DNA from: Priapulus caudatus
Taxonomy: Eukaryota > Priapulida > Priapulimorpha > Priapulimorphida > Priapulidae
Assembly (NCBI RefSeq): GCF_000485595.1
Contig: NW_014577271.1
Coordinates: forward strand, 65,379-107,791
Direction of reading: 5' to 3'
Length of the DNA: 42,413 bases
Below, piece by piece: positions 1 through 13,800 of the stretch. A program made the position numbers and the translations under genes. Position 1 is the first letter of the stretch. Every line of letters starts with the position of its first letter. The notes beneath the pieces are model-generated. The model was not told the DNA's origin. It did no database searches and saw only the letters and a program-made list of their open reading frames with translations.

Positions 1-23
1 TTTTATTATCATCATATACATAG

Positions 24-915
24 CAGTGCTCGAAATAAGCGTTGTCCGGTTGTCCGAGACAACCAGAATTTGCGCCGGACAACCTAACCAGTCTGAGACA
101 TTGTCCGGTGGACAACCAAGAAACACTATACCTAACCCTAACACTAACTCTAAACCAAAGATCTCTAAACCGACTCGGCTATCTTATAGACGCGCGGTAC
201 CCAATTAATCTATGGTGTATAACCTTTTGCTTTCAATATTTTGCATCTGAACTGACAATCAATCCCAACCAATTGGTGTAGGCTAGCTGGCACAATAATG
301 TTCAGTTTCATACTTCAAATCCGAGTGTTTTCTAGCTCATCAAGAAATCTCAATCGTGAATTAAATCGTGAATAATATAAAAATATGGGACCAGCTGCTA
401 TTTCCAACACTGGTATATGTCAGGTTTTCTAATTTATGAGAGGTGAACTCGATTTGGAACCAGCAAACCAGCAAGTTTCTAAAATTTTCTGGGGGAGGAC
501 CCCCATACCCCCCCTATGCCTGTTTTTCACCCCTCCCTCCTTGGAATCCTAGACCCGCCACTGAACAATTACATATCTTGGGAGCAGAGAACAATGAACA
601 AAAATGTCGCCTTTTCGCATGGATTGCAGAGCTGAGAGGTAGAGGAGCCGAGCCGTAGGGTGTGGAGAAGGAGGCGGAGGAGCCAGTAAAATATTAAGTC
701 ATCCACTATTTTGCGCAGTTCGCTGTTTTTGGTCCCCCTTATTAAAAAATCCTGGCTACGCCACTGTTTTTGTTTTATGATCATATTATTATGTGATTGA
801 AAATAGGAGATTTGGGGATATTTTTTGGGACAACCAGAAATTGTTGCGGACAACCCGATTTGATGCCGGGGTTGTCCGCAGGACAACCACATTTTTTTTC
901 TTATTTCGAGCACTG
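24..915. mobile_element. hAT-like non-autonomous DNA transposon, about 890 bp
   Basis: The ends are a perfect 16-bp inverted repeat, CAGTGCTCGAAATAAG at 24-39 and its complement at 900-915. They are flanked by the 5-bp direct repeat CATAG (19-23 and 916-920), read as a target-site duplication. Both subterminal regions carry several GTTGTCCG/CGGACAAC motifs, as expected for transposase-binding sites. The interior holds C-rich stretches and two lone right ends of other hAT-type elements, ending CCACTG near 564 and 766, so this is probably a composite. No transposase is encoded. The superfamily is inferred from the CAGTG ends and short duplication. Confidence 0.8.
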
Positions 916-920
916 CATAG

Positions 921-1732
921 TGGTAAAACAATATGTTAGCCTCCATGTCACGGAATTTACTGCCATTTATTTCATAGATATAACAACAGACATGACTTCA
1001 TTTACTCCAAAATATATTCGATAATATGCCGCATTTTAAATGCAGAAATATACTTGGTCTAATATATAGGTGGTCATACTTTGTAAGTATGATGCTAACT
1101 AGTGCAGGACAGAGGGTTAGGTAAAACTGAGAATTTATCGCACCTGTCTTATAATTTACTAGCATTGTCCAGCGGTTCGAGGATATTGGCGAACAATGCC
1201 TGTAAAGTCGTTTAGGATGTTACCATAGTCATACCGGTGCATTGCTATTGCTAGCAGTAGAAGTCTGATGACCTTACATCCATGGACGATTCTTAGCAAA
1301 ATGGCACTAGTTATTATATTATTGTAATTTGTAAATTTCTGTGTAAAAAACTATATTTTAAAAGTATAATCACTACTTACTTAATAATAGGGTTAGCTAT
1401 TCTTGGCTTTTTGAGTTGACAATGAGTGGCTATGAACAATGTTTCCACCACAATTATTAACCATTTTAAGTTGAATTTAAGTTGAATTTTATTTAAATGG
1501 AAAAAATGGCATGGTTCACACTTTACCTTGTTCATCTACTATGAACATTTAATATAGTCATAATGTCAAGTTACATGTGTTGGCACTTTATTGCGTGAAA
1601 AGTTTTGGTACTTACATTTCTTCTTTCTTTGTTGTTGTATTATCTTGTGCACAAACATTGTTAGAATCAATATAATGGCAAATTGCATAATCAGTCCATT
1701 ATTTGGCCTGATATTTTTGGAACTATTTGCAG
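921..1732. other. No gene recognised; probable VPS26 intron 1 sequence
   Basis: This AT-rich stretch ends in the acceptor of VPS26 exon 2. I see no conserved coding segment. No ATG followed by a good splice donor is present, so the initiator exon appears to lie left of the window. Confidence 0.5.
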
Positions 1733-1876
1733 AGTTTTTTCGGGTTTGGTTCTGGAGCAGACATCGATATCATACTCGATGGCGCTGATTCCCGCAAGCA
1801 GGCAGAGATCAAAACAGAGGAAGGCAGGAAAGAGAAACATTCCCTGTACTACGATGGGGAGTCTGTCTCAGGAAAG
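1733..1876 (+). CDS. VPS26: VPS26 exon 2 (first visible coding exon)
   Basis: The acceptor is TTTGCAG and the donor AAG|GTATTT. The exon encodes 48 residues beginning SFFGFGSGADIDI and ending YYDGESVSGK, the first beta strands of the N-terminal arrestin lobe. It starts and ends in phase 0. Confidence 0.95.
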
Positions 1877-4800
1877 GTATTTATGTTTCAGAACTTTAGT
1901 GTTGGTTATCTGTTAGTGTTGGTGCCTGTGTTTGCAGTGATTGTCAAGTATAATAATTTTGGCTTAGTTTTTTGGAATAACTACAACATAATGTTCTATC
2001 ATAAGAAAGTTTACAGTGTAAGTATACTAAAAGTAAGTTCTCATTCATATCAATGCTGACAAAATGGATGTTTTCATACCAGGAGGATTCTTCCCATTTC
2101 TCTTGGGGAATTTTCATTAGGCTAGACAATGCGTTACTGATGACAGTGGTGTTCTAAGTTGTTCTGTTGCCCTTACGTTTGTGGTGGTGGGGATGGCATT
2201 CAAGGGCTTCTCTCCCAGAAATGTGGACTGAAAAGGGAAACTTCATCACAGGACAGCACAATTGCATGGTGTCATTGGCAGTGACAAAAATGTGTGATTT
2301 TAAAAATTGACATTGTTTAATAACAACACTGAATGTCCGATAAGAGAAACATATCATATTCTACTTTTTAGCTCATCTGACATAGTCAGATGCAGCTTGT
2401 AGAATCGCATGATCGTCCGTCCGTCCGTGCGTCCGTCCGGTCGTCCGTCCGTCCGTCCGTCCGTCCGTCAACAGTTGGGCACAAATCTTAACCGCTCGAC
2501 GTACGGTCACGATATTCGGCACATCGGGGGGGATCGTCAAAACGAGTTGGGATGTCGAAGCTGGGGGTCAAAGGTCAAAGTTCAAGAGGTGTAAAAGAAG
2601 GGGGAACATTCACTCCTTAACTTAAGGTATAGGGAGGAAATGCAGAATTGCGGCACAAATCTAAATGGCTCGACCTAGGCTCGTGATAGTCGGTGTATAG
2701 CATCATGGTAGGAAAAGCCATCACTGTGCCGAAATTGGAGGTCACAGGTCAAAGGTCAATGGGGCACAGGGCAGAGGTTTTCTGAGGACATGGTCTGACG
2801 GCAGCGATTGAAAAAACTTTTTTGTTTCAGCGTGACCTAGCATTTTTATGGCTTTATTGAAAGCGACCATGAAATGTCCCTTCTGCTGACATGCGAAGAG
2901 TAAGTGTCGGATAACTTTTGACCCTCAAGAGGAGGGTTAAACATGGATTTGTTCACTGTCAACAAAGGACTGAACTTGCTTTTGGCTATTATTAGAGCTC
3001 ATACCTGTGTCAATGTGAGGCTAGCAGTTGGCACAGTTTAATTGCAAAGGCAAATGTTTGTTGAACCAGAGGTTTACGCTCCTTAAATCATATGATTTTC
3101 TAAAGCAGTCTGTCTAATAGCACCCTGCCATTAGCCTGAAGGCTGAAATGATGAATCAGTGAATGCTCACGAGGCAAAAACACAGGGCAGCCATGGCTGG
3201 CACGCTTCTTATCATAATTTTGCTGCCAACCTGCAATGCACCCTGTTAACTCACAGCTGGCAACTGCCTGAATATACTTACTTGGATTTTAGCTGTACCA
3301 TACTGGTACGATTTTCAGGAAGCGATGCCATCTTTGATTATTGATTTACACTTGCACGCGCCATCTCGCGGCAACTATAGGCCTAGTTTAAAATTAGATT
3401 TTATATTCTCATGTAACTTTGTTAAACGAATAAATAATAACTAGTACCATATTATAATATATTAATATTTACTTTTCATCTTGAATCTTAACATATATCA
3501 TGTAGCTATGGCCGTGCGTATCCATTTATCCAGTTGTCTGGCGAACATAAGCTGTTACCATAGAAATATTAGAGACACTATATATTATGATTTCTATGAC
3601 TGTTACACTCAGGGGGCATAGGAAGAAAGCATTATTAAGGGGCAGTAAAAGGCATCATCGCTGGGTTTTAATTTTTTTAATTATAATTAAGAGAGAGAGA
3701 AAGTCTAAGATAAAGAGAGAGAGAGTAGTAAATTGAGACGGGGACAGGAAAACTGTGATACGGTGTGTATGCGAGCAGGAAACGGGGTACATTAGTCGTG
3801 GCAGAATGTGCAAGGGGATTGCGGAGGTGGAGGCAGGGGGAGGGAGGTCGAAGGTAGGGGGAGGGAGATGGGAGGTAAGGGGGAAGTGAGAGGCAAGAGG
3901 AAGCTGAAGTGGGCAGGCAGTGGGAGGAGAGGTGGACGCAGTTGGGAGGGAGGTGGGAGAGAAGGACTCCCCGCCCCCTCTAATTAAACTGGAGATCCAT
4001 GCTCATATGTTGAAATCTTTTTATAGATAGATATAAAATAGATAGCTGTGAATCTATGACACAAATTCGAAGTGAAGGCAAGTATCATTTAATAAAATAA
4101 AACCAAAATCGCATTGGGGGGGAGATAGTGAGCGTGTCCCTAACAATGATGTGGTACGCAACTGCGTATCTGCATATCTGCGCCTAACAAATGTGTCACT
4201 ACGCACGACTGAAGTTTATAACCGTAAGCAACAGACCAGATGAGGCTCAGCGCTCTGCGGCTCTTGTTATGCTATATAAGTATATTCTGTGATAATTCTG
4301 AAAAATTTCATCTTCCTGATATTCCAGAATATTGTCTTCTTTAATAGAAAGAAGGATTGGCAACATATATTTTACTATTATAATTTCAGTTAGATCATGA
4401 TAACCCTTACCATTTAAGCCAGGGAATTCTTGAATTGAATAGTAAGTTAGCTGTAACTATAATGACATTTCAGTGATTAGTTCCTGATCGGACAAGTGCA
4501 AAATAGATTCGTAAAAGCGCAACTTTGCCAATACAGTCGTGGAGTACAGTAAAAGACCCGCGCGTATAAGAACATAGATTTTTCCAAGTTAGCCTCAACA
4601 TGTTCTTTATATAAATGGTGCTTACTGAAAATTAGGCTCAAAAGGTTCTTAAATAGTTCTTAATTTGTTTCTACTTTCTAATATGTACTAGCTGTGAAAC
4701 GCCGCGCTACGCGCGGGCTTAGTGACTGTGATGCATGTGTTACCAGTACAGTACAGTAAAACCCGCGTATAAGAACATAGATTTTTCCAAGTTAGCCTCA

Positions 4801-7800
4801 ACATGTTCTTATAATAAAATGGTGCTTACTGAAAAATTAGGCTCAAAAGGTTCTTTAAATAGGTTCTTAATTGTTTCTTACTTTTAATATGTACTAGCTG
4901 AAACCCGCGCTACGCGCGCCTTAGTGACTGTGATGCATGTGTTACCAGTACAGTAGTGTTATGTGTAAGGTGTTAATGGAAACAGGCTGAATGTGTTATG
5001 GTTATGCAATTTTTGACCGCATTTTCAGCCTGAGTGTTCTTAATCGACGTGGTCTTTTATGCGGGTTTTTACTGTATATGTTAAATAATGCAGTACTGTG
5101 TCTCAATAACAATGCCAGGTGCTGGCATTGTTATTGTTGAGCATTGGCATTGGCATTGCAATTGGCATTGCATTGGCATTGTTATTGCATCGATATTGTT
5201 GAGCTCGTCTTTTTTATTTTACCTGTGTTTCTTTTTAAGTCTTCATACTGCATGGAAAATTAAGAACTACTTTAAAATCTTAGCCTAAAACAGGTTCTTA
5301 TGTAAAGGGGTCTAAATGGGAAATTTTAGCCTAACATGTTCTTTAAATCTATGTTCTTATATGCGGGTTTTTACTGTAGTGTTATGTGTATAAGGTGTTA
5401 TATGGAGAGTTTAGTTGTTGCCACATGTTATTTTTTTTATATAAGAACAATTTTTATTTTTCAGGCTGAATGTGTTATGTATATGCAATTTTTTGACCGC
5501 ATTTCAGCCTGAGTGTTCTTAATCGACGTGTTCTTTTTATGCGGGTTTTACTGTATATGTAAATAATGCAGTACTGTGTCTCAATAACAATGCCAGGGTC
5601 TGCTGGCATTGTTATTGTTGAGCATTGGCATTGGCTAATGGCATTGGCATTGTTATTGCATCGATATTGTTGAGCTCGTCTTTTTATTTTACCTGTGTTT
5701 CTTTTTAAGTCTTCATCTGCATGGAAAATTAAGACACTACTTTAAAATCTTAGCCTAAACAGGTTCTTATGTAAAAGGGCGTCTTAAGATGCGGAAATTT
5801 TAGCTTAAAACATGTTTTAGCCTAACATGTTCTTAAAATCTATGTTCTTATACGCGGGTTTTTACTGTATCGTTGCAGTGCTCATGATTGTTGATCATTG
5901 TTGTTTGTGTAAAAGGATGGCTGATAAAGAGATGTAGGCAATATATAAGCATATACTGTTTTTTTGCAGTAAGTATTTAGATTTACTGTCATGTTCTAGA
6001 CCAATGGTTCTAAACCTTTTTTGAGTCATGGACCCCTTTGAGAATCTGATGAAAGCTACGGACCCCTCCCCAGAAAAATGCACATAAGCACATAAACACA
6101 AAATTCTGCCTGCAATGAGGTTCACAGACCCTCTGAAGCCCATCCTCGGACCCCCAAAGGGATCCGTGGACCACAGGTTAAGAACCCCTGTTCTAGACTA
6201 CTGTTCCTCTTTAATGAAATTCGTGAACAACAGATTCAGAAATAAGATGAACCCAACATTTACCCAGGCATGCAATGAATCTTACACAAATGAATGTCAA
6301 GTTTAAGCATGGTAGTGGGATAAACTTTGTTGTTGGAAATGATCTTAGAGGGGTATTACACCTTAGAATTTTAGGGTATATTATCAGGAGGTATATTATC
6401 AGGAGGTATTATCAGGAGGTATATTATCAGGTATATTATCTTCTATTATCTACTCCTGATATTATGATAGTAAGTGTGTAAATAATGGTATATACGTACA
6501 AATTTCTATAATTATGCATTCACATTTTATAAAACAACACTGAGTTTTAAAATCTTTATTTTTGGCTGCTGACATGACACCCCGCGATTGTGCTGCCACA
6601 TTGACGAAATTGTGCGTTGTCCAATTTATTTTGCATGTTACAGACCGAGGACTAATCACAAAAATGTGCAGTTATATTTATATATCTAACTGCTATTTAA
6701 CTGAACGTTGTATTTTTTTTGATAAATTCGTTCATATTATAAGTGAAACCAAGCTAGTTGTTTATAAGATATTGCAATACGTCTCCTCTTAAATTAATAA
6801 ATAAGAAACACCCTCGGTATGTAGCCTGTGTTGTTGCCGAAAAGTTGTGATGCGCAAGTAAATAACAACTGAAAGTAGATGCGCTAGTAGTGACGCCAGC
6901 GTCGTTGTAAGCAATGATATAGCTGTTAGTTTTAAAACATTAAAAAAAACTATTCCTAATGAATATTGGACATTGAAATTTGTATATAGCATAAAGTAAA
7001 CCTATTTTAACAGAAAATATGCAAGGAATCTAGGGTCCTGTGTCCCTTTTTAAAAATACAGTTTTGACGCCTTTGAATTCCAAGTTTTCTGAGAGAGGGC
7101 CCCTTAAAGTGGATAAACCTCGCAACAAAAAGCCTACATACACCTACTATACTGTGAGCATACTTGCAGTATGCAAACATCACGATATGTTCTTATTGAG
7201 CCAGAAATGTGCTCTGAACATTGGGATTTTCAGAAGAGCCAACAGTAGGCCTAAGCTAGCACGCAAATAGTTCCTGGAACGAAAACTATATATTTGTCTC
7301 CTGATTGCATAAGTAATGTAGATAACATATATGATTTAAACGAATTTCACAATTTCGTACTGAGTAAACAGCGAACAGTAAAGTATAACATGTGATATCA
7401 TAGAAAAGAACTGTTAATGCAGCACAACGTTCGCTCGGCTGTGTACCGGATGTGTAAACACTGTAAACATCCTGTGGTGCTACTTTCGTAACTTTTGTTT
7501 AGATTTTATGAAGAATGTTGTGAAAGTAGCAATACAAATAAGTTGTAGTGAATTTTTACAACATGGACGAGCTCACAGTAGGTACATCTATGCATTTTGC
7601 TGCGAGAACATGCCGTTTTAAGCCCCACGAAAATTTGTCGAAAACGCATTTGTACTGAATCCCTTACCACACCACCGATGTCAGTAACGTAGAGCGGCTG
7701 TCTGAATTAAAACTTAAACTCCTGTCAGAAACCCTGGATTTTAAGTCCATGAATTCTTATTCATTTGTAATGGTGTGCCAACTGTTATATATATCAGATA

Positions 7801-10800
7801 CTGACTGAATTCTCGGTTTTATTGTAATTATGCTTTCATTTCTGACCAGAATACTTGAGTGCCGAGAACTGTAAAAGGAGTGCGGTACCTCCTCCCCAAT
7901 TAAGCTCACCCCACAAACCATCCTTTGTGTCCCATGATTTATCGTGTTTTTTATACGAAAGGTCAGTTGTTCTTCATTAAATTGAATAGTCAGCTAAAAT
8001 GGAATGTGCACTTTTTCTAGGTGAATGTCACGATGAAAAAGCCTGGCACGAAACTTGAACACCAGGGTGTGAAAATCGAATTTATTGGTCAAATAGGTAA
8101 GATATATATTCGGGACCTCCTCGTTGACTCAATCAAAGCACAAGAAGTGTAATGTTTAGTGAACTTCTGATTTATATATGATTTGCTATAGGAAATTCAA
8201 TAAAACGTATCAAATCTACTAAAAATCTACTTTGTATCCCTACCGAAGAATTTTCACCATTTTCGCACTTTGTTCACCTTCTTTCCACAGATATATGATC
8301 GGTTGACAGACATGTTTGTATTAATTTGTGTAATTTATGACAGGAATTTCCCATTCTTGCATAACTAATAATTTCAGTGATCCCTGCTTTATCGGTACAA
8401 GGAAGGGTTAGACTGAGGATTATGTGTAGTTGTATATTTTGTTGTCTAGTGATCTGTTACCATCAGCGCTCTTGCTGTCTGTTAGTGTTAGCTGTTAGGG
8501 TTCAGCATTGCTCATTGTGTATATATCTGTATTGTGCATCGTTGCAACACTAACACATCATCACTTTCATCAAAATGTGCAGCGATTGAAATTTATTTGT
8601 TGCCTTGTTGTTGATGGTTACATGCCACTTGTTTCTTGCAAGACGCTGTCCCTAAATTTTGTTAATGGTAACTTGCGTAAATGGTAAAATTTAAAAGTAA
8701 TAGAGACATGCATGGTACCGGTCTAAAACCACTTCTGTCACTGAATGAGATGCAATTTTGTGTGTGGGACCATTTACAAGGCAATAGTCATGACATTAAA
8801 GAATGCGGCTGCATTCTTTGCCATTTTACATACTATATCAGCACAGACTAATGGTAATTTTTATACTTGAGTAATCAGTAATATCGCTGCTAATAGGCAA
8901 GACCTAATTAATCTACATGTTTTTGTGTTTCTGTTTATTTGAGAGGTAATGATAGAATGGTGGGTTTGTTGCTTTGCAAACAAACGTTTGGCAATCTCTA
9001 CTTAAAATGAAGATCTATCCCTGCAGACCATTATCTAATCATCTAATCCAGTTTTCCAAATATGTTTCTAGTTGTTTGTAAACAACTTAGCATATACATT
9101 TCGAGCATTTCGCATGCTATATTTTCTCAAGCAAGCTTGAAAACTTCTCGCTGATAATCTAGTTTATATTTATAGATATGTTTTTTATTGTTTAGATGTT
9201 GTGGCCACGATTTCCTGCAATAGAATATGCACCTGTGTACCGGCATAACTGTATGTGTGTAGATGTGTGTTTCGAGAGCCACTCATCCCTGCACCGTTAA
9301 CATCATAACAATGGTCTTGTTTGGTCCCAGAATTATAAATGATTGACTAGCATGATGTAGTGATTGTGATATAATAATATCTGCGTAAAACATGGAGACT
9401 GGTGAGGACTTGGATAGTATTAAAACAATTTGCCCATCTGCTTCAATGTTTAATATTCATTATAGTTTGTTATGGTCCTATTCTTAGAGCTGTACTATGA
9501 CAGAGGAAACCACCATGAGTTCTCATCGATAGTGAAAGAACTAGCACGGCCAGGAGAATTAATGCAGAATGCAACATACTCATTTGAATTTGTTCAAGTA
9601 GAAAAGCCATATGAGTCGTACACTGGAGCGAATGTCAAGTTAAGGTAAGGAGAAACTGCTTTGCTTTGCTTATAAAGTTACTGCGTAGAATGTGCAGAAT
9701 GTATTTGCGTAGAATGTTACTGCTTTGCTTAGAAAGTAGAATGGCTTTTCGTGTGCTTGCGTTCCTCTCATTCTGCATTCATTCTGTGTGATGAATTAGC
9801 TTTTCTGTGCTTACATAGCATGAAACATGTTTTTTTATTTATAAAAGCAACAAAAAATATAGAAAAGAACCCTCAAGTTAGATGCAAGTAAAACAATTTA
9901 ATTATAATTGATAACTAGTAAATAATTCATTCTAAATTCAACACACCTGAGATCAAAGTAACGGGTTGCATGCAAATGGATAGAAACCAAATTGATGAAA
10001 GTAAAATTCCAAATGCAGTTCTAAGTTGTTTGTATCATGAAGTAGGAAGACATACTTTCCATATATTTCTTGAACTTTTTATAAAATGTTATTGAAGAAC
10101 AATAAGCTAGGGTAATGTATCAAAAATCTAATTGCATTTGAGGTTATTGCTAAAGAATATCTAATAGTGAATAACCAAATTTGGCAAATAAATTTAATGG
10201 AAACCACACATGTATTCAATCAAGACTACATTTACTGTTTGATCAAACAGGCCAGAAGTTGCATAAACCTGATGGGTTACCTAATACCTGTATGGTGCAC
10301 CTATTGTAGCTATGTAATGCCATATGCAGTATCTATAGCTCTTAGTCTAGCTCTGCGGATTTCAATTAGACATTTCTTAGTAACCAGCAGTGATATTGGA
10401 CAAACTAATACGCGTTTGGCTATTTAAGGTAATGTACTTATTAACTACACAAGGTGCCAGTTACTCTAGCATTCGTCAACATTGCATAATCAATGGCCAT
10501 ATAATATTATTCCTTTAATATTCGGTGTATAGTGTGATGGGCAGGAAACCCATCACCAGTGCGAAATTGGATGTCACAGGTCAAAGGGCAGTGGGGGAAA
10601 GGTCAGATATCAGACATTTTCTGAGGACATGGCCTAATAGACAGAGTGAAAAACTTTTTTGTTTCAGCGCTCACCTACCATTTTTATCACTTTATTGAAA
10701 GGACCATGAAATGTGCTTTCCACTGACGTGCAAAGAGTAAGTGTCTGATAACCTTTTGACCCTGAAGAGGAGGGTTAAACATGGATTCCTGAACTGCCTC

Positions 10801-13800
10801 AATGATGTCACAGTGTTCTCATATTCATGGCACATCCATAATCTAGAAAGCCAATAAGCCTGGATAGCCGAACGCCTACACCGCAGGCGTCACGGCTCAA
10901 AGGTTGTTGGATCGAATTCCATCAGATTTTTTATTATTTACCTGTTTTCTGTATTTTTCTATCTCTATTCATTTAACTATTTTTTTTTCCAATTAACGCA
11001 AATATTTACATTATTTATTTAAGCAATTTAATAACAACAAATAACTTTTACAACAATTAATTTTTTTTTAATGGGGTTAGGGTTAGGTTCACAATGCACC
11101 ATAAAACAGAGTTTCAGGCACTCGATTTGTATCAACCAATGGGATCTGGGAGGTATGCAGAATGCAGAAGGTTGCTGAAATGATGTGTACGCAACTGCGT
11201 ATCTGCATATCTGCACCTAACAAAGGTGTCACTACGCACGACTTAAATGTTACATTTATAACCGTTGCAACAGACCTCAGATGAGCCCAGACGCTCTGCG
11301 GCTCTTGTTTATCACACATCTTAGTCATTAGAAAGTAATCTTATCAAATAAAAACAAATCACATTGAAAACTTAATGAATTCACAGAAGTGCAGATGAAA
11401 ATTGTGTAGTAAAATTGTACAGCAAGTAACTGTAGAATAGCCCATATGTCTTAAGTGTGCAAGGGGAAGGAAGATTTAGCTAAAAAAAATAGTGGATGTA
11501 AAGGAAGAAGTGGAGTGGAGTGGAGTGGAGTGGAGTGGAGAGGAGAGGAGATTTTAATTGTGTGGGGAATGCAGTGTGGAAATCTCTGCATGTTCATTAC
11601 TAAACAATAATTATGTACCCTTTTTTCTTGTCTTAAAATGTATATATACATCTTTCTGTATTCTGCTGCAGGTACTTTCTCCGAGTAACGCTAGTGAAGC
11701 GCATCAGTGATTTAGTGAAAGAGAGGGATATCATAGTTCACACGCTATCTACATACCCAGAAATGAACAATAGTATCAAAATGGAGGTGGGAATAGAGGA
11801 AAGTCTGCATATCGAATTTGAATACAACAAATCCAAGTAAGTTATTTTGTTATTTAATTCATGAGCTTAATTGTCATCCACATGGTTGAGCGTATGGAAA
11901 GTGACTATTGTCTTCACTCTGAATCATTCATTAACTTTGAGTGTTGAACTAGCATTGAGGCAATTGTGGCACAAGACTTAACTATGATCTATACCCTTTA
12001 CATTAGAGATATAGGGTTCATTGGGTCAATGAGCTGCTGCATTCTCAGTGTCAAAAATCAAGGTCATGGGTCAAGAAGCAGTGTTTTATGTGACACTTTG
12101 CCAATAATTTAAGTCGTGCTTTCACAGACCCAGTTGGACCCCACTGGAACAGTTGTATCTGTTGTGTTAAAAAATGTGTAAAAATAAATTACCATGGGTA
12201 CTCTAGATTTCAAGGAGCACTGTTTATGGCACCTGTCAAAATTTGAAATGGTTGCTTACGCACTGTATAGAAATGTCACCTGTCTAAAAGAAAATTGGTG
12301 TTTTATTTGAGTGACCACTATCTACAGGGTCACACTGTAGGTAGTTTTTCCTCACTGCTAAATTAATTTGCCTTACTTCTCATATAATAAGGATATGTTT
12401 GGTAACATTTAACTAATTGTGTTTCTGGACAGATACCACTTGAAGGACGTCATTGTGGGAAAGATTTACTTTCTTCTCGTGCGAATTAAAATCAAGCACA
12501 TGGAATTGGCTATTATAAAGCGTGAAACTACAGGCTCAGGTACACTCCATTTATATACTTATAGTATATCATGTTTAAAGAAAGTTTATAGTTTACTTAT
12601 ATAACATTTCCCAGAGATTTGCTGGAAAGCTGTCTAATTAATTACAGCCTGACCTAGTTTGTATTTTGGCTGCCAGCTCACGAATCTGCGCAGAATGCAT
12701 GTCTCTAAAAATATTGTTTGAGAGCCTTGAGTCATATCTGACAGAAATGACCATTTGTTTGGTGGCTATTTTTGGAAAGAGTATTTTATAGAGAAGGGGA
12801 GCTCGGTTAGAGAAGGAAGGAAGGTGGGTGTAGGGGGTTAAGAAGAAAAGAATACAGGATTTCTTTATTTTCACATGTACACCTATTTTACAAAAGGCCA
12901 CCTCATAATCTGTACGATTGGAATTTGACACCCACTCTCAATATGCAATACACTTGTATACACTAGTTTGGAACCCAATCTGGGTGACTTTTGTGACGAA
13001 AATGTGATATGTTCATGTTTTAGGAGAAAATAGAGGGTCGTAAATGCTACTAAAAGAATGCAGTAGTAGAACAATGCATTTTAACAGGAGAATATAATTA
13101 ACATAGTGTGAAAGCCTGCTGCAATGAAAACTGTAATTATACAATGTTAGTTGATGAAAACTGTACGGAATACGAGAGTTACATAACGAAACAGAAAGTA
13201 ACATGAGGAAAGGTAAGATACGATAACCGTAACATAAGTGAGGTTATCAAAAATTAGGATGACATTCTTAAGTACATTAACCATGAAGGTGTGTGATTCA
13301 AAGGACTTCATGGGAAAATCGTAAGCTGAAGAACATGTTACTGGATAGATGAAAATATTAGAAATGCTACTTCAGTGAATACAGTATTAGTGCAGCCATT
13401 TTGTATAGGAGAACATAATTATCATAGTGTAAATAAGTCCTATAATAAAGATGGTAATTGTACAATGTTCTATAAAGAGAAATTTGTAGAATGCAGCGGT
13501 TAACATATATAAGGAAACTGAACGTAACGTAAAGAAATGTAACATAAGTAAGGTTGTCAGTATCTTAGCAGAACAGGTATAACATGAAATAGTAGTACAA
13601 TTATGACAGTAATTGTCAAATCATAGAATAGAACTCCGTTTAATGAAAAACATAAACGTAATAGCATCACCGTAACCTAGCTATACGGTATCATGTATTG
13701 GAGCACTAATCGTGTTATTGCTGAATCATTTTGCACCAAGGCCATTTTCGCTTTTTATGGAATTTTAAGTTTACCGGCCGGATCGGTCGTGTGGGGAAGA

